NCBI RefSeq assembly: GCF_006716485.1
Contig: NZ_VFPD01000001.1
Coordinates: 835,806 to 899,805, forward strand
Direction: 5' to 3'
DNA from: Chryseobacterium aquifrigidense
Lineage (GTDB): Bacteria > Bacteroidota > Bacteroidia > Flavobacteriales > Weeksellaceae
Length of the DNA stretch: 64,000 nucleotides
Below the pieces are notes generated by a model. It ran no database searches. It was not told the origin of the DNA and saw only the letters and a list, made by a program, of their open reading frames with translations. The position numbers and the translations under genes are program-made. Below are positions 55,987-63,632 of the stretch, piece after piece (positions within the stretch are counted from its first letter, which is position 1; every line of letters starts with the position of its first letter).

Positions 55987-56573
55987 AGGAGGTAAAGATG
56001 CCGGAAAAAGCTCCGGAAAAGAAAGAAGTTAAAGCAGAATCACAACCTGCAGCTTCCCAAACAGTTCAGGAAGTTTCAGTGACAAAAACAAACAAACCGT
56101 TATCAAGACCGGGAATTTCTTCCGGTTTCAGCATCAATTCCTTTTTGAATAAAGAAGATAAAGTAGAAACCACAGAAGATGTTGTGGTAAGAACTGATCA
56201 TCTTCCGCAGAACCATTTTACAGACACAGACCTGCAGATGGAATGGAAAATTATGCTTAAACAGCTTCAGGTAAAAAATAATTTTGTATTTAATGCCGTA
56301 AAGACCTTCAAACTGGTAAAAGCTGAAGAGCATAAAATCAAAGTTTTATTCCCTTCAGATTCTGCAAAAGTAGAATTTGATAAAATAAGTGGAGAATTTT
56401 TTAATCATTTTAAAAGAAAAATTCAGAATCATAGTATCGAGGTAGAATACGTCAGAGACGTTGAAAATCTGAAGATTGAGGTGGTGACGAAAAGAAAGAT
56501 GTTTGAAAAATTTATAGAAAAAAATCCACTTTTGAAAGATCTTGATGATTTAATGAAGTTTGATTTGACATAA
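55950..56573 (+). CDS. dnaX: tau-specific C-terminal part of DnaX (-1 frame)
   Basis: From 55950 the -1 frame is open for about 207 codons: a low-complexity Lys/Glu/Pro linker (KAPEKKEVKAESQPAASQ) and the conserved tau end (MEWKIMLKQLQVKNNFVFNA, later FEKFIEKNPLLKDLDDLMKF) that contacts polymerase and helicase in other bacteria. An AGGAGG six bases before the ATG at 55998 could allow separate translation of a 191-residue piece, which is unusual because Bacteroidota rarely use such sites. Intact coding sequence in both halves argues against a decaying gene. Confidence 0.75.
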   Translation, partial: KFLILAPFLSEKQEVKMPEKAPEKKEVKAESQPAASQTVQEVSVTKTNKPLSRPGISSGFSINSFLNKEDKVETTEDVVVRTDHLPQNHFTDTDLQMEWKIMLKQLQVKNNFVFNAVKTFKLVKAEEHKIKVLFPSDSAKVEFDKISGEFFNHFKRKIQNHSIEVEYVRDVENLKIEVVTKRKMFEKFIEKNPLLKDLDDLMKFDLT

Positions 56574-56587
56574 TTTTTATATATTTG
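56559..56587 (+). promoter_or_regulatory. promoter of the aromatic leader and DAHP synthase transcript
   Basis: TTTG (56559-56562) and TATATTTG (56580-56587) are spaced 17 bases. Transcription would start near 56594, giving a leader of nearly 400 bases before the DAHP synthase start at 56975. Confidence 0.55.
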
Positions 56588-56669
56588 TCAAATATTTCTG
56601 TCGAAAATAAGTTTTTGACAAAAACAAATTACAACCAGAAACGCTAAATAAAGACATTTCCAGAATAAA

Positions 56670-56801
56670 ATGGAAAAATTGACTAAAACATATCAGTCTT
56701 TCTTTGCACCCGCTAATTACTTTTTTAGCGGTTATTTTAGTTTTTCTGCTTCTTATTATAGAAATTTCAGAACGTATTACCGATTTTATTGGTACTGTTA
56801 A
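56670..56801 (+). CDS. aromatic-rich leader peptide, 43 aa, putative attenuator
   Basis: The ORF (MEKLTKTYQSFFAP and on to YYRFYWYC) has 18 aromatic residues in 43: Tyr 8, 17, 22, 29, 30, 36, 37, 40, 42; Phe 11, 12, 18, 19, 23, 25, 33, 39; Trp 41. It lies in the long leader of a DAHP synthase/chorismate mutase gene, the first step of aromatic amino-acid synthesis. Ribosome stalling at Tyr/Phe codons when charged tRNA is scarce would be a classical attenuation signal. I see no Shine-Dalgarno site, normal for the phylum. Confidence 0.65.
   Translation: MEKLTKTYQSFFAPANYFFSGYFSFSASYYRNFRTYYRFYWYC
56710..56731 (+). terminator. terminator-like hairpin inside the leader ORF
   Basis: CCGCTAA (56710-56716) pairs with TTAGCGG (56725-56731), followed by TTATTTTAGTTTTT. 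A second hairpin, TACCGAT with ATTGGTA, lies at about 56778-56794. AGCCCT at about 56835 can pair with AGGGCT at about 56920. These may form alternative structures; the exact switch is not resolved. Confidence 0.4.
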
Positions 56802-56974
56802 CTGAATTTCTTTCCAAAAAATACAGGAGAAGTAGAGCCCTATTATTTTCCTGATTCCTTTAAACAATTTTGAACGGCATTTTTTGAAAAGAATTATAAA
56901 TTAAATTTTATAATCCAAAGGGCTATTGCTGTCAATGAATAATTAATATAAAAAAACAATAAAAATTTAGAATA

Positions 56975-58054
56975 ATGAATTTAAATGATTTAAAAAATGA
57001 GTGGATCGATGGGCTTACACAGCCTCTAATGATTGCAGGACCATGCAGCGCGGAAAGTGAAGCTCAAATGCTTGAAACGGCCAGGAGAATTAAAGAATCC
57101 AATGCTAATGTATCAGTTTTCCGTGCCGGCATCTGGAAGCCCCGTACCAAACCCAACGGTTTTGAAGGAGTAGGAGTGATCGGTTTGAACTGGCTGAAAA
57201 AGGTAAAAGAAGAATATGGTTTTAAAACAGCAACTGAGGTAGCTAATGCACACCACGTGTTTGCAGCTTTAGAAGCAGACGTTGATGTTCTTTGGATCGG
57301 AGCACGTTCTACAGTAAATCCATTTACAGTACAGGAAATTGCAATGGCTTTAAGAGGGACTGATAAACCTGTATTCGTGAAAAACCCCGTGAATCCGGAT
57401 CTTGCATTATGGATCGGAGCATTGGAAAGACTTTTAGGACAAGATATTAAAAACCTGGGAGTCATTCACAGAGGATTTTCAACCTACCAGAAAACAAAAT
57501 ACAGAAACAATCCAAACTGGCAGATTGCCCTTGATTTCAAGAGCCAGTTCCCAAATATTCCAATGTTAATCGACCCTTCTCACATCTGCGGAAACAGAAC
57601 AGGTCTTGCTGATATTACACAGGAAGCCCTTAACGTAGGATACCAGGGAGCAATCATTGAATCTCACTGCAATCCTGATGAAGCGTGGAGTGATGCTTCC
57701 CAGCAGATTACCCCTGAAGTTCTTGCAGACCTTATCGGAAATCTGAAAGTGAGAAGCTCTAATCTTGCAGGTTTTGAAGGAGAGATGGGAAGACACAGAA
57801 CTTTGATCTCAGATCTTGACTTCCAGTTAATTGAACTTCTTTCTCAAAGAATGAAAATTTCTGAGAAAATCGGTAAGCTTAAAAAGGAAAATGACATTGC
57901 GATCTTCCAGCCTGAGCGTTGGAAAGTAATCACGGAATATGCAACTCAAAAAGCAAAAGAAACAGGAATGTCTCAGGAATTTATTGAAAAAGTATTCAAA
58001 GCGATTCACGAAGAATCTATTGAAGTTCAGAATAATATTATGATCGAAAGATAA
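56975..58054 (+). CDS. DAHP synthase / chorismate mutase bifunctional enzyme
   Basis: Residues 1-260 are a class I, KDO8P-like DAHP synthase (AGPCSAESEAQM, RAGIWKPRTKP, IGARSTVNPF, VKNPVNPD, IDPSHICGNRT, IIESHCNPDEAWSDA). Residues 265-355 are an AroQ-type chorismate mutase (DLDFQLIELLSQRMKISEKI). The N-terminal half joins PEP and erythrose-4-phosphate; the C-terminal half makes prephenate and probably also serves as a feedback module. It lies behind a leader with a Tyr/Phe-rich ORF. Confidence 0.93.
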   Translation: MNLNDLKNEWIDGLTQPLMIAGPCSAESEAQMLETARRIKESNANVSVFRAGIWKPRTKPNGFEGVGVIGLNWLKKVKEEYGFKTATEVANAHHVFAALEADVDVLWIGARSTVNPFTVQEIAMALRGTDKPVFVKNPVNPDLALWIGALERLLGQDIKNLGVIHRGFSTYQKTKYRNNPNWQIALDFKSQFPNIPMLIDPSHICGNRTGLADITQEALNVGYQGAIIESHCNPDEAWSDASQQITPEVLADLIGNLKVRSSNLAGFEGEMGRHRTLISDLDFQLIELLSQRMKISEKIGKLKKENDIAIFQPERWKVITEYATQKAKETGMSQEFIEKVFKAIHEESIEVQNNIMIER

Positions 58055-58193
58055 ATTGCGGATAATAGTAAGAGAAGCATCATTTTTACTATATATTCAG
58101 AAAAAAAATAAATCAGGGCTTAGTCATCAGTATGTAGGGCAATTGAAACATTTGTTTTTAAACCTATTTCCTGAATGCTAAGCCCTAATTGCG

Positions 58194-58201
58194 TATATTT
58201 G
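58194..58201 (+). promoter_or_regulatory. TAnnTTTG element that decides the rsgA start
   Basis: TATATTTG at 58194-58201 lies inside the longer frame that starts at 58189. Transcription would begin near 58207, so translation must start at the ATG at 58216. From 58055 to 58188 an inverted repeat (AGGGCTTAG with CTAAGCCCT about 60 bases later) is seen; its role is unclear. Confidence 0.5.
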
Positions 58202-58215
58202 CACCAGCATTATCT

Positions 58216-59142
58216 ATGAAAGGAAAAATCATTAAATCTACAGGCAGTTGGTACCAGGTTTTGGAATTGGAAACAAATAAAATTTTCGAGGCCAGAATCA
58301 GGGGGAAATTCAAATTAATAAAAACCAGACTTACCAATCCGCTTGCTGTAGGAGATTTTGTTGAGTTTCAACTGGAGCAGGATGATATAGCCTGGATCAC
58401 AAAAATAGAACCACGCTCCAATTATCTGATCAGAAAATCTGTAAACCTTTCAAAAGAAGCTCATATTATTGCTTCCAATATTGATTTGGCATGCTTTATC
58501 TTTACCCTGAAACATCCTGAAACATCTTTAGGATTTCTGGACAGGTTCCTGGCGTGCTGTGAAGCCTATAACATTACCCCACTGATTCTTTTTAATAAAA
58601 TTGATGTTTTACACGAAGAAGAAATTGAAATTGTAAAAGACATTGAATTCTTATATCAGGAAATTGGATATGATACCCTGGAAATTTCTTCCTATTCGAA
58701 ATTGAATCTGGATCAGCTTCAGGAAATTCTTAAAGATAAAACCTCGGTGTTTTTTGGCCATTCAGGCTGTGGAAAATCTACTTTAGTGAATGCTTTGCAG
58801 CCAGGACTGAATTTGAAGACGTCTGAGATTTCTGATACGCATCTGAAAGGAAAGCACACAACAACTTTTGCCCAGATGCACTTTTGGCATTTTGGCGGAA
58901 ACGTTATTGATACTCCGGGAGTCCGTGAATTTGCAATGATTGATATTGAAAAAGAAGAAGTACAGCATTATTTCCCTGAAATTTTCAAAAAGAGAGAAGA
59001 GTGCAAATTTCACAACTGTCTTCATATCAATGAACCGAAATGTGCCGTTATCGATGCTCTTGAAACAGGCGAGATTCAACATTCCCGCTATGCAACTTAT
59101 ATTAAATTGATGGATGAAGCAGAAGAAGCCTCCCAAAAATAA
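58216..59142 (+). CDS. rsgA: ribosome small-subunit GTPase RsgA
   Basis: The 308-aa protein has an N-terminal OB fold (KGKIIKSTGSWYQVLELETN), then the circularly permuted GTPase with LFNKIDVL (G4), GHSGCGKSTLVNAL (G1) and DTPGVREF (G3), and a C-terminal zinc site (CKFHNCLHINEPKC). It acts in late 30S ribosome maturation. Start chosen at 58216 because of the promoter and the match with family N-termini. Confidence 0.95.
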   Translation: MKGKIIKSTGSWYQVLELETNKIFEARIRGKFKLIKTRLTNPLAVGDFVEFQLEQDDIAWITKIEPRSNYLIRKSVNLSKEAHIIASNIDLACFIFTLKHPETSLGFLDRFLACCEAYNITPLILFNKIDVLHEEEIEIVKDIEFLYQEIGYDTLEISSYSKLNLDQLQEILKDKTSVFFGHSGCGKSTLVNALQPGLNLKTSEISDTHLKGKHTTTFAQMHFWHFGGNVIDTPGVREFAMIDIEKEEVQHYFPEIFKKREECKFHNCLHINEPKCAVIDALETGEIQHSRYATYIKLMDEAEEASQK

Positions 59143-59764
59143 TTAATAAAACCTTTTTAGTACATATTTTGTTAGAAATACAGAGGCTGTCAGCGGATGG
59201 TCTCTTTTTCTGTTTTAAAAATTACTGAAAATGATACCCTTATCAAGATGTTAATCCCTGGCAAAGGTGCTTTCTTACTATTACAGGATAATATTTACTG
59301 TTATTATTTTTTTAAAGATTAATTTAATGTATTCTGGATGTTTTATTTCTAGTAATTATTTTTTTTGATTTTTAAATAAAAAAATATTCGTTTTTAGATA
59401 ACTCTACTTTTCACTTTTACAGTTTTGGCAGATAACTCCACTTTTGTCACATTTTGGGCCATCAAATAATTGGATTTTCAGAAAATGAAATTATTTCACC
59501 AATTGAAACAAAATGGAGGAAATCATTAAATATGATCCAATATTAATTGTAAAATTATATAATTAATAAAAAATAATGCTATTTTTTGAAAATAAAAAAC
59601 CCAGCCGAAGCTGGGTAAAAACTAATAACCATGAAAACTCAAATTAAACATGAGAATCGCAATAGAATAAACAATTACTGTGCCAAAGTTTGTGTTACAA
59701 TTTCTTAATAAAAGTTATTTTTATGTTAAAAAAAAATTAAAATAAAAATCAAAGATATTTTTTG
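59143..59764. other. gene-free stretch with a direct repeat, a hairpin and a tiny ORF
   Basis: Besides the repeat at 59397-59447 it holds a CCCAGC-CGAA-GCTGGG hairpin (59600-59615) with T-run on the minus strand. A 25-codon ORF (59631-59708, MKTQIKHENRNRINNYCAKV) follows a CTAATAACC sequence. None has an assignable function. The minus-strand terminator would end a transcript from the ndk upstream region, but no gene is there. Confidence 0.4.
59397..59447. repeat. imperfect direct repeat AGATAACTCnACTTTT
   Basis: AGATAACTCTACTTTT at 59397 and AGATAACTCCACTTTT at 59430 lie 33 bases apart. Such spaced repeats are typical of insertion-sequence ends of the IS21 type, but no transposase is present. 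It may be a solo end or a protein-binding site. Confidence 0.35.
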
Positions 59765-59772
59765 TAATTTTG
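59765..59772 (+). promoter_or_regulatory. TAnnTTTG promoter element of ndk
   Basis: TAATTTTG lies 23 bases before the ndk ATG at 59796. Confidence 0.55.
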
Positions 59773-59795
59773 CGCCATTAAAAAAATATACATTT

Positions 59796-60212
59796 ATGTC
59801 TAACATTACATTCACTATGATTAAGCCTGATGCTGTTGCTGACGGACATATCGGTGCTATATTGGGTAAGATTGCTGAAGGAGGTTTTAAGATCAAAGCT
59901 TTAAAATTAACTCAGCTTACAGTTGCTGATGCAAAAAAATTCTATGAAGTACATGCTGAGAGACCATTTTATGGAGAATTGGTAGAATTCATGAGCTCTG
60001 GTCCTATCGTTGCAGCAGTTTTAGAAAAAGACAATGCAGTTGAAGACTTCAGAACATTAATTGGTGCTACTAACCCTGCAGAAGCTGCAGAAGGTACTAT
60101 CAGAAAAATGTTTGCAAGAAGCATCGGAGAAAATGCTGTTCATGGTTCAGATTCTGACGAGAATGCATTAATCGAAGCTCAATTCCATTTTTCAGGAAGA
60201 GAGATTTTCTAA
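59796..60212 (+). CDS. ndk: nucleoside diphosphate kinase
   Basis: The 138-aa protein matches Ndk along its length: [10 protein letters not shown] at the start, [20 protein letters not shown] in the middle, [19 protein letters not shown], and the phospho-histidine in NAVHGSDS. It balances nucleoside triphosphates in the cytosol. A strong terminator follows at 60235-60267. Confidence 0.97.
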   Translation: MSNITFTMIKPDAVADGHIGAILGKIAEGGFKIKALKLTQLTVADAKKFYEVHAERPFYGELVEFMSSGPIVAAVLEKDNAVEDFRTLIGATNPAEAAEGTIRKMFARSIGENAVHGSDSDENALIEAQFHFSGREIF

Positions 60213-60234
60213 GAAAATCATCTTACAAAATAAG

Positions 60235-60267
60235 AAATCCGGAGAAAATTCTCCGGATTTTGTTTTT
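60235..60267. terminator. bidirectional hairpin terminator after ndk
   Basis: AAATCCGGAGAA pairs with TTCTCCGGATTT around a short loop, followed by TGTTTTT. Confidence 0.85.
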
Positions 60268-60276
60268 AATGGGGAT

Positions 60277-62124
60277 TTAAAGATTATTTTCAAGGGCTCC
60301 CACATTTTCTCTGTACAGTTCAACAGGTTTATTAAGCAAAACTGCAATCACCGTCATTTGTTTATCCAGTCTTTCTTTAGGAATATCAATATAAACAATT
60401 CCCGGGCGGTCACTCCAGTAAAGCTTGTTATAAATCGTATGGCTGAGCATGCTGCCTTCTCCTACGATTCTTATTCTGGCAATGTTATTTTTTATCCCTT
60501 TCAGAGCAACAGGGCCTGTAGGTACTCCTTCCACAAAAAGATAAAGAGTCTGTTGGTCTTTTGACAGAGCGCTCATTCCTGAGTAATGACCAGCCGGAAG
60601 ACCTTTTCCTGTTTCAAATAAAGCCTCTGCATGTTTGCTTATCCATTCTATAGTTTCCGGATTTGTTTTAGACGTTTTTTTTATTTTCATCTCAAGGCCA
60701 TCACTGGTAAGGCCGTCCTGTGTAAGTAAATTTTGATCATAGTTCAGCGCATTGGCAATATCATAGGCTGCTTCCTGAGTATTTTTGTTTTCCAGTATTT
60801 CGGGAAGCGGATGCTCCTCTTTCTTAAAATCTTTTAGAAATACAGGAGGTGTGTCGAAAGTAATTTCTGCCACAGTGACATCTTTGTCAAATTTTACATG
60901 GGTGAAATTCAGTGTCAGTGTTTTTTCAGCGTTATAATCCATTTTGACAACAGCAGATGGCTCTCCGATTATTTTTACTGAAAGAGGTCTGGTTGCCAAT
61001 CCGTAAATTTTTGCAAAATTTTTTGTTTCTTCCAGATACAGGAATACAGATTTTTTAGAGGTTGACAAAGAAGATTTCCCTTTATAATTATCAAAAGGAA
61101 TTCCACGGGTGGTTTCATAGATGGCATGTTCATTTTTGGAGGTCCATCTCCCCAGGTTTTTTAAAATCTCAATTTGTTCTTCGGGAATGGTACCGTCTGG
61201 TTTGGGACCTATATCAAGAAGAAGATTTCCTCCCATGCTGATGACGTCTGCCAGTGTTCTTACAATCATATTGGGTGTCTTATAACTTTTGTCAAAAGGC
61301 TGATATCCCCACGAATCATTCATGGTGTAACAAAGCTCCCAATATGGATTTTGTGGCGGAACTACGGGAATACCCTGTTCAGGAGTATCGTAATCTCCGT
61401 GATTGTTAAGCCTTGAATTAATGATGATATTGGAATTGTATTTCTTGAGTAAATCCAGGGTTTGAGAAGCTTTCCATTCTTCAGCAGTATGTTCCCAGTC
61501 GCCATCAAACCAAAGAAGATCCGGAGAATATTGGGTAGAAAGCTCATTGAGTTGACCTTGATAATAGCTTATAAAATTCTGCCAGCGCTTTGGATCATTT
61601 TTAAGTTCGTAGCGTTTTTTTGTTCTCGTATTGATGTCATAATAAGGATGGCTCCAATCCGGCAATGAGAAATAAAGGCCTGTTTTCAGTCCCGATTTTT
61701 TAAGCGCAGAAACAAATGGACTTAAAACATCTTTTTTGGCAAGAGAATTTTTAGGAATGGTTGTGGCCTTTTCTGCTCTTGAGTCCCACAATGAAACTCC
61801 GTCATGGTGTTTGGTTGTAATGACAGCATATTTTGCTCCGGATTCCTTAATAAGATTGGCCCATTGTTCCGGTTGATATTTTGAAGCTGAAAAACCATTT
61901 AGCTGCTTCATATAATTTTCGTGATTAATATAATTATTGAAGAAGGACCATGATTCCGAGATTCCATTGACGGAATAGATCCCCCAATGAATAAAAACAC
62001 CCAGTTTTGCATTTTTAAACCATTCCATTTTTTTGCTGTTGTCAACTGTCTGAACCTGTGCATCAATACTATGTGCAGATAATATTAATCCAAGGAAAAC
62101 AGCTTTAATCAGACTACTTTTCAT
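60277..62124 (-). CDS. exported GH29 alpha-L-fucosidase
   Basis: I start at the ATG at 62124 (MKSSLIKAVFLGLILSAHSI), which gives a proper signal peptide; the longer frame adds 14 hydrophobic residues with no match. The 615-aa protein has the GH29 barrel with LGVFIHWGIYSV near the start, VITTKHHDGVSLWDS and the nucleophile Asp in PDLLWFDGDW. The C-terminal 250 residues hold two beta-rich domains. It removes fucose from glycans in the periplasm or on the surface. Confidence 0.92.
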   Translation of the reverse strand: MKSSLIKAVFLGLILSAHSIDAQVQTVDNSKKMEWFKNAKLGVFIHWGIYSVNGISESWSFFNNYINHENYMKQLNGFSASKYQPEQWANLIKESGAKYAVITTKHHDGVSLWDSRAEKATTIPKNSLAKKDVLSPFVSALKKSGLKTGLYFSLPDWSHPYYDINTRTKKRYELKNDPKRWQNFISYYQGQLNELSTQYSPDLLWFDGDWEHTAEEWKASQTLDLLKKYNSNIIINSRLNNHGDYDTPEQGIPVVPPQNPYWELCYTMNDSWGYQPFDKSYKTPNMIVRTLADVISMGGNLLLDIGPKPDGTIPEEQIEILKNLGRWTSKNEHAIYETTRGIPFDNYKGKSSLSTSKKSVFLYLEETKNFAKIYGLATRPLSVKIIGEPSAVVKMDYNAEKTLTLNFTHVKFDKDVTVAEITFDTPPVFLKDFKKEEHPLPEILENKNTQEAAYDIANALNYDQNLLTQDGLTSDGLEMKIKKTSKTNPETIEWISKHAEALFETGKGLPAGHYSGMSALSKDQQTLYLFVEGVPTGPVALKGIKNNIARIRIVGEGSMLSHTIYNKLYWSDRPGIVYIDIPKERLDKQMTVIAVLLNKPVELYRENVGALENNL

Positions 62125-62278
62125 ATATAGATTTATTTTACCATTAAATATAGATAAAGAAAGCATTATAGTATAGAATAGTTTCTAATATTTACTGATA
62201 ATTGTTATCAAAACGTTTCTTATTATTGTATTTTTATAAATGGAACGTTTATTGTAAAATTCATCTGAAAGAGAAATT

Positions 62279-62500
62279 ATGAAAATTCCAGCAATATTAA
62301 TGGCGAGTTTATTAGCGGTAGGTGTTTCCGCACAGACTACTAAGCCGGAAGGTAAAACCAGAAAGCCAGTTAAAAAAGTAAAGAAAGCCAATTCTACAGA
62401 TACGGTGGATAAGAAAAAACCAGGAACACCCAAGCCTGTTGTTAAAAAAGATACACTTGTACTCCGTGGGCATGGCTGTCCGGCTTGCGGAATGGGGTAG
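62279..62500 (+). CDS. RiPP precursor with Sec signal and C-terminal CPAC core
   Basis: The 73-aa peptide has a signal peptide (1-19, ending in VSAQ), a Lys/Pro-rich spacer (20-58) and a conserved-looking end RGHGCPACGMG with Cys67 and Cys70. It is followed after three bases by a DUF692/MNIO gene, so the cysteines are the expected modification sites, as in the ChrA/ChrH system of Chryseobacterium and in exported bufferin-type peptides. The mature product may bind metal. Function unproven. Confidence 0.8.
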   Translation: MKIPAILMASLLAVGVSAQTTKPEGKTRKPVKKVKKANSTDTVDKKKPGTPKPVVKKDTLVLRGHGCPACGMG

Positions 62501-62503
62501 AAG

Positions 62504-63601
62504 ATGAGAAAGCCAATGTTAGGAGTATCAATGATGGCAGAGGCAGATTTTGTTTCTGCTATTTTGCCATTGTTGCAGAATAATTCTATCGAAGTGATGG
62601 AATGGTCTTTTGATACCCTTTATCATACCCATGAACCGGAGTGGCTTCGGGATCTGCTGAATTTCTATGCTGAAAATAGCCGCTTAATAGGACATGGGGT
62701 TTATTATTCTTTGTTTGATGCGAGATGGACGGAAAGACAGGAAGAATGGCTGAAACAACTTAAAGAAGGAGTCAGTCTGCGCAAATACAACCATATCACG
62801 GAACATTTTGGCTTTATGAATACTGAGAATTTCCATCAGGGAGTGCCGTTGCCGGTATCTTTACATTCCAAAACTTTACAAATAGGAAAAGACAGATTAT
62901 ACAGACTTCAGGAAACTGTAAATATTCCTGTAGGAATAGAAAATCTGGCATTTTCATTTTCCATAGAAGATGTTAAAGAACAGGGAACATTTCTTGATCA
63001 GCTGACGGAAGATACAAACGGCTTTCTGATTCTTGATCTTCATAATATTTACTGCCAATCCTGTAATTTCGAAGCAGGAATGCAGGAGATAATTGACTTA
63101 TATCCTTTGGATAAGGTAAAAGAAATTCATCTTTCAGGAGGAAGCTGGCAAGAGAGTGTATATGGAAAGAAGCAGGTGAGGAGGGATACTCATGATGATA
63201 TTATTCCTGAAGAAATTCTTTCAGTTTTTCCCTCAGTCATGGCGCAATGTCCAAATCTGGAATATATTATTATTGAAAGACTCGGGCATACTTTAAAAAC
63301 GGAAGAAGAAAGAAATAATTTTCTGGAAGATTTTAATAAAGTGAGAACAATAATTGAAACTTCAGATTTGAAATTGAAAGAAAAAAGCAATTGGTGTAAA
63401 AAGGAAATGAAACTTCCGGAGAAACCTTTGGAAGACCTGCTTTTGTATGAAGAACAGTCGAAACTTACAAGGCTTATTTATGATAATGCAGAAGTGGAAA
63501 CTGTCAAAGATCAGGATTTTCATTATTTTAAAACAGAAAACTGGGACTCCGAAATGATCCTTACAGCCCAGAATATTATTAAAAAATGGAATCCTTATTA
63601 A
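62504..63601 (+). CDS. DUF692 multinuclear iron-dependent oxidative enzyme (MNIO)
   Basis: The 365-aa protein shows the DUF692 TIM-barrel ligand pattern: His64 in GHGVYYSL, Glu146 in GIENLAF, Asp178-Leu-His180-Asn181, His209 in EIHLSGG, Asp228-x-His230 in RRDTHDD and Glu258 in IIERLGH. Family members (MbnB, TglH, ChrH) modify cysteines of peptides using two or three irons. About 80 residues beyond the barrel (285-365) may replace the separate RiPP-recognition partner usually encoded next door. The precursor is just upstream. Confidence 0.88.
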   Translation: MRKPMLGVSMMAEADFVSAILPLLQNNSIEVMEWSFDTLYHTHEPEWLRDLLNFYAENSRLIGHGVYYSLFDARWTERQEEWLKQLKEGVSLRKYNHITEHFGFMNTENFHQGVPLPVSLHSKTLQIGKDRLYRLQETVNIPVGIENLAFSFSIEDVKEQGTFLDQLTEDTNGFLILDLHNIYCQSCNFEAGMQEIIDLYPLDKVKEIHLSGGSWQESVYGKKQVRRDTHDDIIPEEILSVFPSVMAQCPNLEYIIIERLGHTLKTEEERNNFLEDFNKVRTIIETSDLKLKEKSNWCKKEMKLPEKPLEDLLLYEEQSKLTRLIYDNAEVETVKDQDFHYFKTENWDSEMILTAQNIIKKWNPY

Positions 63602-63632
63602 TTCTATTCTCTGATAACCAAAATCAAAATAT

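Noticed and set aside
54874..56573. dnaX as a simple pseudogene
   Set aside because: Both halves are fully conserved and the gene is essential; the break coincides with a slippery run followed by a hairpin.
56577..56867. 96-codon minus-strand ORF upstream of DAHP synthase
   Set aside because: It is the antisense of the aromatic leader region; the plus-strand ORF has the promoter and the meaningful composition.
62185..62433. 82-codon minus-strand ORF over the RiPP precursor
   Set aside because: Shadow of the precursor gene, whose signal peptide and CPAC end are clear.
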